From Clostridium sp. NkU-1 (GTDB lineage Bacteria; Bacillota_A; Clostridia; Lachnospirales; Lachnospiraceae), in contig BBDR01000007.1 of NCBI GenBank assembly GCA_001312405.1, positions 124,001 through 188,000 on the forward strand: a DNA stretch of 64,000 bases. The letters are read 5' to 3'. Under the pieces are notes generated by a model. That model saw only the letters and a program-made list of their open reading frames with translations, searched no databases and was not told the origin of the DNA. A program made the position numbers and the translations under genes. Shown one piece after another: positions 9,954-18,818 of this stretch. Position 1 is the stretch's first letter, and each line of letters starts with the position of its first letter.

Positions 9954-11636
9954 ATGAATAAAAACAAAGAAAGTGGAGTGTTTGCGGTGGTGCAGAAGAT
10001 AGGAAGATCTTTCTTCCTTCCTGTATCCATTCTTCCCATTGCAGGTTTGCTGCTGGGCCTTGGGGCATCGTTTACAAATGCAAAGACCATTGAAGCATAT
10101 CACTTGCAGGCGTTATTGGGAGAGGGGACCATTTTAAACGGCCTGCTGATCATCATGTCTCAGGTGGGCAGTACGATTTTTGGGAATCTGCCGCTGATTT
10201 TTGCAATGGCAGTGGCCCTTGGCATGGCAAAAAATGAAAAAGCAGTGGCAGTATTATCTTCCGGCATTTCGTTTTTTTGTAATGCACTCTACAATCAATG
10301 CAATGTTAAAACTGACCGGCCAGATCCTGTCCGATGGAAGCTTGGGGGCAGGGGTTTTAGATGGAGCCATTGCTAATGTCTGCGGAATTGATTCCCTGCA
10401 AATGGGCGTGTTCGGCGGCATTGTAGTTGGTCTTGTGACTGCGGCGTTACATAACAGGTTTTATAAACAGAAGCTTCCGGCTGCCCTGTCCTTTTTTGCC
10501 GGGGTCCGGTTTGTGCCCATTATCTGCGTGGTCGCTCACATTGCAGTGGGGATTGCAGCATTTGCCGTATGGCCAATCATTCAGAAGGGCATTTTTGCCG
10601 TGGGTAATGTAGTCATGGGCTCCGGCTATTTTGGAACCTTTATTTTTGGATTTATGGAGCGGGCGCTGATTCCCTTTGGCCTTCATCACGTATTCTATAT
10701 TCCTTCTGGCAGACAGGACTTGGGGGAACTGCCTTTGTGGATGGCGTGACCGTGGCAGGCGCACAGAATATATTCTTTGCGGAACTGGCTTCTCCCAGTG
10801 TGACCAGATTCAGCGTGGAAGCCTGCCGGTTTATGACCGGTAAATATGCAGTCATGATGGCAGGGCTTCCGGCAGCAGCTTATGCCATGTATGCAACAGC
10901 AAAGCCTGAAAATAAAAAGTTGGTGGGAGGCTTATTGGTATCAGCTGCCCTTACCTCCTTCCTGACCGGTATTACGGAACCCATTGAATTTACATTCTTA
11001 TTTATTGCGCCGGCATTGTTTATTGTTCACTGCGTATTTGCAGGAATTTCCTTTGTTCTGATGCATGTACTGGACATTTGCATTGGCATCACCTTTTCCT
11101 GCGGATTGATTGATTTCACCCTGTACGGGATTCTTCAGGGACAGGCAAAGACAAACTGGCTGATGATTCTTCCCGTTTATGCTGGATATGCGGTCCTTTA
11201 CTATTTTGTATTCCGTTTTGTTATTTTAAAGTTCAATCTTGCAACACCCGGACGTGAAGAAAATGCAGATGAGATCAGGATGTACTCAAAAGAAGATTTT
11301 AAGAATAAAAGCGGCAGTAAAGCAGCTTCCGGCGGGAAAGAAGATTCATTGTCCGCTTTTATACTCCAGGGTCTTGGAGGGTTGGAGAATATTATAGACA
11401 TTGACTGCTGCGCCACCAGACTGCGCCTGACCCTTTCGGATCCTTCCGCAGTGCGGGAAGATATTCTCAAATCAACAGGTTCAAAGGGCGTTGTGAAAAA
11501 GGGGAATGGGGTTCAGGTGATCTATGGGCCTCATGTGTCCATTATTAAGAGCGAATTTGAAGAATACGTTCAGTATTTATCCGTTAATCCGGAAGCAGAG
11601 GCAAAAGCCGGAGAAACCATAGTGGCAAGATGGTGA
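9954..11636 (+). CDS. PTS permease EIICB, glucose/maltose superfamily (frameshifted)
   Basis: A membrane sugar phosphotransferase subunit that imports and phosphorylates its sugar. The EIIC part begins FLPVSILPIAGLLLGLGA, contains FGLHHVFYIPFW and the GITEPIEFTFLFIAP signature, and has about ten hydrophobic segments. A linker leads to the EIIB domain with DIDCCATRLRLTL, whose Cys is the phosphorylation site, near residue 490. Frame breaks are at T7 (10272-10278) and near 10703, where one extra T gives the expected PFWQTGLGG. Restored length is about 560 residues. No EIIA domain is fused, so a separate EIIA-Glc is needed. Glucose, maltose or a related polyol such as 1,5-anhydroglucitol are all possible cargo. 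Confidence 0.88.
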
Positions 11637-11671
11637 TTTAATCTGCAGAGAATAAAACCGTAAGACATAAG

Positions 11672-11716
11672 AAGGGGATAGTACAGGAATCAGGATTCTG
11701 TAATATCCCCTTTTTT
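11672..11716 (+). terminator. Rho-independent terminator after the PTS gene
   Basis: AAGGGGATA (11672-11680) pairs with TATCCCCTT (11704-11712), with an inner TACAG/CTGTA extension, followed by a run of T. Confidence 0.85.
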
Positions 11717-11781
11717 CATGGCTGTATAAAACCGGAACATGGATCTTTGAAAGTATGAAAGGAGTACATCCTATAATTCTA

Positions 11782-11810
11782 TTGCATATGAAAATGGAAA
11801 ATGTTATAAT
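11782..11810 (+). promoter_or_regulatory. Promoter of the DeoR regulator gene
   Basis: TTGCAT (11782-11787), 17-base spacer, TATAAT (11805-11810), 45 bases before the ATG. Confidence 0.65.
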
Positions 11811-11855
11811 CGAATCATAAACGAAATTCTGATGGAGCAGAACGGAGGAGGTCTA

Positions 11856-12607
11856 ATGACAGATCGGCAGACAAAGATTTTGCAGATTGTGAATGAACAA
11901 AAGAGAGTGGAAGTGACCAGTTTGTCAGAACTGCTGGATGTGTCCCAGGTAACCATCCGTAAAGATTTAGATGTGCTGGAGGAAAGAGGGCTGCTGATCA
12001 GGGAACATGGGTATGCTGCGGTCCGGAATACGGATGACATTACAAACCGGCTGTCTGTGCGGTATGATACCAAGCTTAAGATTGCCAAGGCTGCGGCAAA
12101 GATCGTTGCAACGGGGAAACCGTTATGATCGAATCCGGTTCCAGCTGTGCCTTGCTGGCAGAACAGCTGGCAAATGAGAAAAAGGATGTTACCATCATTA
12201 CGAACTCTGCATTTATTGCAAACCATATCCGGGAATCAGCCATCGGAAAGATCATCCTCTTAGGCGGAGATTACCAGACGGAATCCCAGGTCATGGTGGG
12301 CCCCATGGTGAGAAAATGTGCCAGGGAGTTTTTCGTGGACAAGCTGTTCATGGGAACCGACGGTTTTATTCCCCAGGCAGGCTTTACCTGCGGGGATATG
12401 ATGCGGGCAGAGGCTATGAAGAACATGGCGGAGTCGGCCAAGCATTCCATCATCCTGACGGATTCCAGCAAATTTGAGCAGCAGGGCGTTGTCCTGCAGT
12501 CCAGGTTTGAAAATATTAATATGGTATTTACGGACAGTGGAATTTCTGACAGTGCAAAAGAGATTATGGAACGGTATAAGATTGCCGTGGAGATTATACA
12601 GGCGTAG
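11856..12607 (+). CDS. DeoR-family transcriptional regulator (frameshifted)
   Basis: The start at 11856 follows GGAGGAGG; an upstream in-frame ATG at 11832 lacks a site. The N-terminal helix-turn-helix reads VEVTSLSELLDVSQVTIRKD, and the C-terminal sugar-phosphate sensing domain shows IESGSSCALLAEQL, GGDYQTESQVMVGP and DKLFMGTDGF. The frame breaks near 12115, where one extra G gives ATGETVMIESGS. Restored length is about 250 residues, normal for the family. DeoR proteins usually sense phosphorylated sugars, so it likely controls the flanking PTS, radical enzyme and aldolase genes. Confidence 0.88.
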
Positions 12608-12640
12608 CAGAAAATCTGCACTCAGACGTAAAGAGATATA

Positions 12641-12680
12641 ACTCCCTGCACCTGCCTTAACAGCAGATGCAGGGAGTTTT
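12641..12680. terminator. Terminator between convergent deoR-type and pflC-type genes
   Basis: ACTCCCTGCA (12641-12650) pairs with TGCAGGGAGT (12668-12677), followed by T residues on the plus strand. It lies between the regulator stop and the end of the activase gene. Confidence 0.8.
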
Positions 12681-12689
12681 CTTACTTTC

Positions 12690-13582
12690 TTACATCTTAA
12701 CATCAAACCCTGAGTCTGCAAATACCTGAAAGAATTCTCTCAGATCTTCCGAATGGAGGGCTTTTACATCCTTCATTTCATAACTCATCCCAAGCTGGCA
12801 TATTTGCTCTCCCCGAACTGATGAAAGGGAAGAAGATTCACTTCCCTGACTCCAATGTCATGAAGCAGGCCGCAAAATCCCCTGGCGTATTCCAGAGAAT
12901 CGTTTGCACCAGGAATGACCGGAATGCGGGCGATAACGTGTTTGCCGCCGCTGACGGCTGTTTTCATATTGTCCGTAATTTGTTCATTTGAGGCGCTGGT
13001 ATATTCCCGGTGCTTTTCCTTATCATAATGCTTCATATCAAACAGCAGTAAATCAGCCAGACCGGTTACCGTCTGAAAGGTCTGGAAAGGAGCATACCCG
13101 GTGGTTTCCAAAGCAGTATGTAATCCGTTCTTTTTGCACTCCTTGAGCAAAGCTGTCGCAAACTCCGGCTGGGAAAGAACTTCACCACCGGATAAGGTCA
13201 CGCCTCCCCCGGATTCTTCATAAAAGTCCTTGTCCTTCATGACTTCTTTCATAACTTCTTCCACAGTCATTTGCTTACCCACATATTCCAAAGCTTTTCC
13301 CGGACATTGGCTGGTGCAGGCCATGCAGCCGGTGCAGCGGCTATATTTAAAATGAAAAATGTTGTTTTCAAATGAGATGCTGTTGGTGGGACAGGAGGTT
13401 TCACACAGCTCGCAGTGAAGGCATTTCTCACGGTTCCATAGGATCTGGGTATGGGGCATCTGGGACTCGGGATTGGAACACCATTTGCACCTTAAAGGGC
13501 AGCCCTTAAAAAAAACCACCGTGCGGATACCTGGTCCGTCGTGTATGCTGAATTTTTGAATATTAAATATGGATGCTTTCAT
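12690..13582 (-). CDS. pflC: Glycyl radical enzyme activating protein, PflC-like (frameshifted)
   Basis: A radical-SAM enzyme that installs the glycyl radical on its partner. The N-terminus has the SAM cluster motif GCPLRCKWCSNPESQ (CxxxCxxC) near residue 30, followed by two ferredoxin-like motifs, CLHCELCETSCP and CTGCMACTSQCP. This domain order is that of clostridial GRE activases. The start at 13582 follows AAGGAG; longer frames upstream lack support. As sequenced a stop comes at 12785, but one extra A there continues the frame to a stop at 12690-12692, giving about 297 residues. It is divergent from the aldolase and radical enzyme genes; the PflD-type enzyme at 14998 is the obvious substrate. 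Confidence 0.9.
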
Positions 13583-13655
13583 TTGAAACAACTCCTTTTC
13601 CTTAAAATTTGAAGCATATGGGGTCTGAAGCTCCATAATATCCCTCTGTATGGCT

Positions 13656-13684
13656 ACTATAACATGTGAGTGAATAAAAGTAAA
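13656..13684 (-). promoter_or_regulatory. Promoter of the activase gene
   Basis: On the minus strand, TTTACT (complement of 13679-13684), 17-base spacer, TATAGT (complement of 13656-13661), about 75 bases before the ATG. Confidence 0.5.
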
Positions 13685-13706
13685 TAAATTTTATATAAAA
13701 AAATAT

Positions 13707-13758
13707 TAGTTTCAAATGAAGAAACTGTGTTGACATTTGGAAAACAGAGAGGTATACT
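13707..13758 (+). promoter_or_regulatory. Promoter and possible operator of the aldolase gene
   Basis: TTGACA (13730-13735), 17-base spacer, TATACT (13753-13758) is near consensus. Just upstream GTTTC-N7-GAAAC brackets a TTTCAAATGA element. Similar TTTCAAAT words recur near 14679 and 14879 before the radical enzyme gene, and in inverted form at the activase start, so a shared regulator site is possible. Confidence 0.6.
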
Positions 13759-13886
13759 GAAATTACGAAAGAATGGCGCATAAGAAGTGAAAAAAATGTA
13801 GGAGGCATTATTTAAGAACAGGCATGTTGGAGCTTGCCAACGGAGTGTAAGAAAAATAATATACAAGCTTAGAAAGGATAATTATT

Positions 13887-14564
13887 ATGGAATTTTTATT
13901 TGACTCTGCAAACCTGGAGGACATCAAAAAAATACAGTGAGATTTTTCCAATTACAGGTGTTACCAGCAATCCCTCTATTATTAAGAAGGAAGGCAAAAT
14001 CGATTTTTCAAACACTTTTGTGAGATACGAAAGATAATCGGTATGGAGCGTTCCTTACATATTCAGGTGACCGGACGGGATGGGGACACCATGATCCGGG
14101 AAGGAAAGGTCATCCTTGATAAGGTAGATCAAAACGTATTTATTAAAATCCCTGTTACAGAGGAAGGTTTAAAGGCAATCCGGGCCTTAAAAGCTGAGGG
14201 GGCAGGCATTACGGGCACCGCAATTTATTCCAAAATCCAGGGATATTTAGCCATGGAAGCAGGCGCTGATTTCATTGCACCGTATTTTAACCGGATGGAA
14301 AATCTGGACATTGATGCGGCTGATACCATTGCCTGTCTTGCGGATCAGATCGCAGCGGGAGGGTATAAGACAAAGATCCTGGCTGCAAGCTTTAAAAATA
14401 TTGCCCAGGTAAATGCCGCCTTTGCAGCCGGAGCACAGACAGCCACCCTACAGCCGGAACTTCTTCATGAAGCTCTTGGCATGGCTGCCATTGGAAAGGC
14501 CATTGATGATTTTGGGAAAGACTGGGAATCTGTATTCGGGAGCGTGGATATTACAAAGCTTTAG
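13887..14564 (+). CDS. fsa: Transaldolase-like fructose-6-phosphate aldolase (frameshifted)
   Basis: A small class I aldolase of the FSA/TalC family, which cleaves ketose phosphates through a Schiff-base Lys. It begins [30 protein letters not shown] once the A7 run at 13926-13932 is read as six, and a second break near 14035 joins it to ERSLHIQVTGRD. VFIKIPVTEEGLKAI contains the expected catalytic Lys, and ITGTAIYSKIQGYLAMEAGA and FIAPYFNRMENLDIDA are conserved. Restored length is about 225 residues, normal for FSA and too short for full transaldolase. In enterobacteria fsaB (talC) is likewise near pflDC and PTS genes. Confidence 0.88.
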
Positions 14565-14779
14565 TAACAGGAAATGGGCTTAAGCTAAACAGCAGGGGAG
14601 TTTTATAAGTCCACATAAGGATAAGGATTAAAAAAGGGAGTTTTGTATAAGAAAAAACAGATTCTGAAAGAAGTATTTCAAATGAAAAAAAGGTGCTTGT
14701 CTCTAAAGGAAGCTATATCCCAGGCCGGCAATGAAGGCTGTGGACAGTCTGAGAAATGAGCGAGTATAGGGCCGGAAAG
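14565..14779 (+). other. Intergenic stretch, no gene seen
   Basis: Between the aldolase stop and the terminator at 14780 I see only short broken frames and one TTTCAAATGA word near 14679. No known RNA is recognised; a small RNA ending at the terminator is possible. Confidence 0.4.
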
Positions 14780-14817
14780 GAGCAGCAGGGCAGAAACCTT
14801 GCTGCTCTTTTGTTTTT
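14780..14817 (+). terminator. Rho-independent terminator
   Basis: GAGCAGCA (14780-14787) pairs with TGCTGCTC (14800-14807), followed by TTTTGTTTTT. It ends aldolase transcription before the radical enzyme promoter. Confidence 0.85.
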
Positions 14818-14919
14818 ATGCCCGGTTACTCCGGGGAACATGCCGTTTTCTGTTCTTGTCAAATATGAAAAATATATTTTCAAATATAAATCAAATATAT
14901 TTCGAATGTAAATAGAATA

Positions 14920-14948
14920 TTGACATAATGAAAATCCAATGATATAGT
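14920..14948 (+). promoter_or_regulatory. Promoter of the glycyl radical enzyme gene
   Basis: TTGACA (14920-14925), 17-base spacer, TATAGT (14943-14948). AT-rich repeats of TCAAATAT lie just upstream (14859-14900). Confidence 0.7.
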
Positions 14949-14997
14949 AAGCTTAGAAGAAAAAATAATAAATCAGAGGAAAACGGAGGAAGGCAAT

Positions 14998-17403
14998 ATG
15001 GAGAAGAATCATTTTGGAAATCTGACACAGAGAATGCAGGCTTTTCGCGAAGAGCTGCTGGAAACAAAACCAATGGTCTGTGCAGAGAGGGCAATCTATA
15101 CTACCCAGGCATATAAAGAACATGGGCATGAGCCGGTGGTCTTAAAACGGGCATACATGCTGAAGAATATTCTGGAACACATGACGATTTTTATTGAGCC
15201 TCATACCCTGATTGTGGGAAACCAGGCATCAGGAAACCGTTATGCGCCTATTTTCCCGGAATATGCCATGGACTGGGTAATTTATGAGCTTGATCAGTTT
15301 AATAAAAGAGACGGGGATGTATTTTACATAACAGAAGAAACAAAGGAGCAGCTTCGTGAAATTGCTCCTTACTGGGAGCATAATACTACAAAGGATCGGG
15401 GACTGGCGGCAATGCCTGCATCCAGCAGGATTTTTTACGATTTGGGTATCATCAAGGCGGAAGGCAATATTACCTCCGGGGACGCCCATCTTGCGGTGGA
15501 TTATGAAAAACTTATGAAATGCGGCCTGAAAGATTTTGAAAAGCGCACAAAGGAAGCGATGGCAGAGCTGGATCTGACGGAAATGGAAAATTTGAAGAAA
15601 TACTATTTCCACCAGGCCATTTTAGTTGTGATCGGTGCGGTGAGAGCCTTTGCAAAACGGTATGAGAAGCTGGCAGGGAAGCAGGCTGAAACAGCCGGGG
15701 AGAAAAGGAAAAAGGAACTGCTTGAAATCGCAAGAATCATGGGAAAGGTTCCTTATGAGCCTGCAGAGACCATGTATGAAGCCGTTCAGAGCATGTGGTT
15801 TGTACACCTGATCCTGCAGATCGAATCCAACGGGCATTCATTATCTTATGGCCGCATGGACCAGTATTTGTATCCATACTATAAAGCAGATCTGGAGAAA
15901 GGAACAATGACAGAGGATTCCGCCTGTGAGCTGATGACAAATTTGTGGTTAAAAACCTTTACCATTAACAAAATCAGAAGCTGGTCCCATACACAGTTCA
16001 GTGCAGGAAGCCCTCTTTACCAGAACGTCACCGTAGGCGGGCAGACAAAGGATAAAGAAGACGGAGTCAATCCATTCTCCTATCTGATTTTAAAAAGTGT
16101 GGCACAGACCAGGCTGCCCCAGCCAAACCTTACAGTCCGTTACCATTCCGGCCTGGATGATGAATTTATGAAAGAAGCTGTGGAAGTGGTGCGCCTTGGT
16201 TTTGGTATGCCGGCCTTTAATAATGATGAGATCATCATTCCGTCCTTTATTGCAAAAGGAGTGAAAGAGGAAGACGCATACAATTACAGCGCCATCGGCT
16301 GTGTGGAAACAGCGGTTCCGGGAAAATGGGGATACCGCTGTACAGGAATGAGTTTCTTAAACTTCCCCAAATCCCTTCTCATTGCAATGAACAACGGAGT
16401 GGATCCTGAGTCCGGTGTAAAGGTAGCGGAAGGAGCTGGACACTTCCTGGATATGACCTCCTTTTCAGACATTGAAAAAGCATGGGATAAGATTATCTGC
16501 GATTTTACAAGACACAGCGTCATCATTGAGACTTGCTGCGATATGGTGCTGGAAGAGAGTGTTCCTGATGTTCTTTGTTCTTGTCTGGTGGAAGACTGCA
16601 TTGGAAGAGGAAAGACCTTAAAGGAAGGCGGAGCTGTTTACGATTTTATCAGCGGGCTTCAGGTAGGAATCGCCAATATGGCAGATTCCCTGGCCGCGGT
16701 CAAAAAATGTGTGTTTGAGGATAAAACCCTTACCAATCAGGAACTTTGGGATGCGCTTCAAAATGACTTTGAAGGGGAAGAGGGCAGAAGAGTCCAAAAC
16801 CTGCTATTGGCAGCGCCCAAGTATGGCAATGACGATGATTATGTGGATGTCCTGATCCGGGATGCATACGATGTTTATATTGATGAAATCAAGAAATATC
16901 ACAATACAAGATACGGGAGAGGGCCTGTCGGCGGAGTTTATTATGCAGGAACCTCCTCCATATCCGCAAACGTAGGCCAGGGAATGGGGACATTGGCCAC
17001 CCCTGACGGAAGGAAAGCCCATACTCCCCTGGCAGAAGGCTGTTCCCCCAGCCATGCCATGGATACTAATGGTCCCACCGCTGTATTTAAAACAGTTGCA
17101 AAGCTTCCTACAGAAGAAATCACAGGCGGAGTTCTCTTAAACCAGAAGGTCACTCCCCAGGTATTGGAAAAGCCGGAGGACCGGATGAAGCTGATTGCCT
17201 TGCTGCGTACCTTTTTTAACCGGCTTCACGGCTACCATGTGCAGTACAATGTGGTTTCTAAGGAGATCCTGCTGGAAGCTCAGAAGCAGCCGGAAAAACA
17301 CAGGGATTTAATCGTCCGTGTGGCAGGCTACAGCGCATTTTTCAATGTGCTTTCAAAGCAGACACAGGATGATATCATCGAAAGAACGGAACAGGTATTG
17401 TAA
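14998..17403 (+). CDS. pflD: Glycyl radical enzyme, PflD/YbiW type
   Basis: An intact 801-residue glycyl radical enzyme. The active-site thiyl Cys is Cys435 in YSAIGCVETAVPGKWGYRC, followed at once by the Glu of the GCVE motif found in dehydratase/lyase-type members. The radical Gly is Gly777 in RVAGYSAFFNVLS close to the C-terminus. Pyruvate formate-lyase has a Cys-Cys pair, so this is not one. Stretches such as PKYGNDDD and RYGRGPVGGVYYAGTSSISANV match my recollection of Escherichia coli PflD closely. GGAGGAAG precedes the start. Neighbours are its activase, an FSA-type aldolase and PTS permeases, which points to a phosphorylated sugar or anhydro-polyol as substrate rather than pyruvate. 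Confidence 0.92.
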   Translation: MEKNHFGNLTQRMQAFREELLETKPMVCAERAIYTTQAYKEHGHEPVVLKRAYMLKNILEHMTIFIEPHTLIVGNQASGNRYAPIFPEYAMDWVIYELDQFNKRDGDVFYITEETKEQLREIAPYWEHNTTKDRGLAAMPASSRIFYDLGIIKAEGNITSGDAHLAVDYEKLMKCGLKDFEKRTKEAMAELDLTEMENLKKYYFHQAILVVIGAVRAFAKRYEKLAGKQAETAGEKRKKELLEIARIMGKVPYEPAETMYEAVQSMWFVHLILQIESNGHSLSYGRMDQYLYPYYKADLEKGTMTEDSACELMTNLWLKTFTINKIRSWSHTQFSAGSPLYQNVTVGGQTKDKEDGVNPFSYLILKSVAQTRLPQPNLTVRYHSGLDDEFMKEAVEVVRLGFGMPAFNNDEIIIPSFIAKGVKEEDAYNYSAIGCVETAVPGKWGYRCTGMSFLNFPKSLLIAMNNGVDPESGVKVAEGAGHFLDMTSFSDIEKAWDKIICDFTRHSVIIETCCDMVLEESVPDVLCSCLVEDCIGRGKTLKEGGAVYDFISGLQVGIANMADSLAAVKKCVFEDKTLTNQELWDALQNDFEGEEGRRVQNLLLAAPKYGNDDDYVDVLIRDAYDVYIDEIKKYHNTRYGRGPVGGVYYAGTSSISANVGQGMGTLATPDGRKAHTPLAEGCSPSHAMDTNGPTAVFKTVAKLPTEEITGGVLLNQKVTPQVLEKPEDRMKLIALLRTFFNRLHGYHVQYNVVSKEILLEAQKQPEKHRDLIVRVAGYSAFFNVLSKQTQDDIIERTEQVL

Positions 17404-17410
17404 GCTGTCA

Positions 17411-17446
17411 CACCCTATGGTTCTAAAGACCATAGGGTGATTTTTA
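17411..17446 (+). terminator. Rho-independent terminator after the radical enzyme gene
   Basis: CACCCTATGG (17411-17420) pairs perfectly with CCATAGGGTG (17430-17439), followed by ATTTTT. Confidence 0.88.
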
Positions 17447-17623
17447 AATGCGAAAAGCCGTGGGAGGTGTACTCCGCCGTAATGATAACCCTGTTTAAGA
17501 CACAGCCTGTATCAAAAATATCCGGTAAAATTTTGTATGGAAAATGATGAAAATATGATACAATGGCAGAAGCGGCAGAAGGAAATTTATGCCTAGAACG
17601 TTTCATCACAGGAGAAAGTACAT

Positions 17624-18697
17624 ATGAACGAAAAAAAGACTATGATTAATGTTGTGATTGATGGGATTTCCGGAATATTTCTGCCCATTATAAACCTGCT
17701 AAGCGCGGCAGGAATCTTGAAGGGAATATTGGCCATCCTCACTGCAGCAAATATTCTGTCAGGAACAAGTGAAACCCATCTGGTGTTAAATGCCATGGCA
17801 GACAGTTTGTTTTATTTTCTTCCTATGATACTGGCATTTACCGCAGCAAGGAAGTTTGGTGCCGATCCATTTACTGCGGTGGTTATTGGAGGAGTACTTT
17901 TGTATCCTTCTTTAACAAAAGTATTTGAGTCGGGCACTGACATTCTTTTTGCCGGAATACCAATGAAGGCTGTGATCTATCATTCCGGTGTAATACCCAT
18001 TCTCCTTGCGGTGGGATTGCTTGTATATGTGGAGCGGCTGGTGAATAAAATATTGCCGGATCTGATAAAAGGTTTTCTGGCACCTTTAATCTGTATTGTG
18101 GTAGTTGGACTGGTCACTTTGTTTGTATTTGGGCCAATAGGAAATGTAATAGGAGACGGGCTGGCTGCTGCTTATGAGTTTGTATATTATATCAGTCCTA
18201 TGATTGCCGGGGCGATTTTGGGAGCAGTGATCCAGCCAATGGTTATTTTTGGATTCCACTGGAGTTTTGTACTGGTTGCCATGAACAACATTACTGTAAA
18301 GGGCTCTGATACCATACTGGCTTTAATCGGGCCGCCGGTATTTGCCCAGGCAGGTGCGGCCCTTGCGGTATGTCTGAAAAGTAAGGATAAAAAATTCCGG
18401 TCACTCTGTCTGTCCGCCGTATTGTCTGCCTGTTTTGGAGTTACGGAGCCAGCCATGTTCGGCGTGAATCTGCCCTTAAAGAAGCCGATGATTGCAGTAT
18501 GCATCGGCGGCGGTGTGGGCGGTGCCATAGCAGGACTTTCGGGAGCCCAGGCCATGACCTTTGCATTTCCAAGTGTAGTTACATTGCCTGTTTTTCTGGG
18601 AAAGGGATTTGGTTTGTTCGTTTTAAGCTGCTTTGTTGGATTTTTAACGGCATTTTTGCTGACATTTTTCCAGAACGTGGAGGGACCGGCTGTCTAA
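17624..18697 (+). CDS. Stand-alone PTS EIIC permease, glucose/beta-glucoside superfamily
   Basis: An intact 357-residue membrane protein with about ten hydrophobic segments. It reads IFLPIINLLSAAGILKGILA at the start, FGFHWSFVLVAMNN in the middle and FGVTEPAMFGVNLPLKKP, the EIIC substrate-loop signature, toward the end. It resembles the EIIC part of BglF/MurP-like permeases. Unusually there is no EIIB or EIIA domain fused and none adjacent, so it must borrow phosphotransfer domains, perhaps the EIIB of the EIICB at 9954, or act without them. GGAGAAAG precedes the ATG and a weak TACAAT -10 lies near 17557. Confidence 0.82.
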   Translation: MNEKKTMINVVIDGISGIFLPIINLLSAAGILKGILAILTAANILSGTSETHLVLNAMADSLFYFLPMILAFTAARKFGADPFTAVVIGGVLLYPSLTKVFESGTDILFAGIPMKAVIYHSGVIPILLAVGLLVYVERLVNKILPDLIKGFLAPLICIVVVGLVTLFVFGPIGNVIGDGLAAAYEFVYYISPMIAGAILGAVIQPMVIFGFHWSFVLVAMNNITVKGSDTILALIGPPVFAQAGAALAVCLKSKDKKFRSLCLSAVLSACFGVTEPAMFGVNLPLKKPMIAVCIGGGVGGAIAGLSGAQAMTFAFPSVVTLPVFLGKGFGLFVLSCFVGFLTAFLLTFFQNVEGPAV

Positions 18698-18762
18698 AGA
18701 CCAGGCAGGCCAAGTCAGAACAGGTTATTAAGACCCATGATATAGAATGGGGAAGAAGGAAT

Positions 18763-18793
18763 AAAGGACAGGCGGTTTATCTGCCTGTCCTTT
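18763..18793. terminator. Terminator between convergent operons
   Basis: AAAGGACAGGC (18763-18773) pairs perfectly with GCCTGTCCTTT (18783-18793) around a nine-base loop. It can serve both the EIIC gene and the nitrogenase-like operon that converge here. Confidence 0.8.
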
Positions 18794-18818
18794 CGTATAC
18801 CGGAAAGTTTGATAAGTG

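Noticed and set aside
14998..17403. Pyruvate formate-lyase
   Set aside because: The active site has a single Cys followed by Glu (GCVE) instead of the Cys-Cys pair, and the neighbours are sugar genes.
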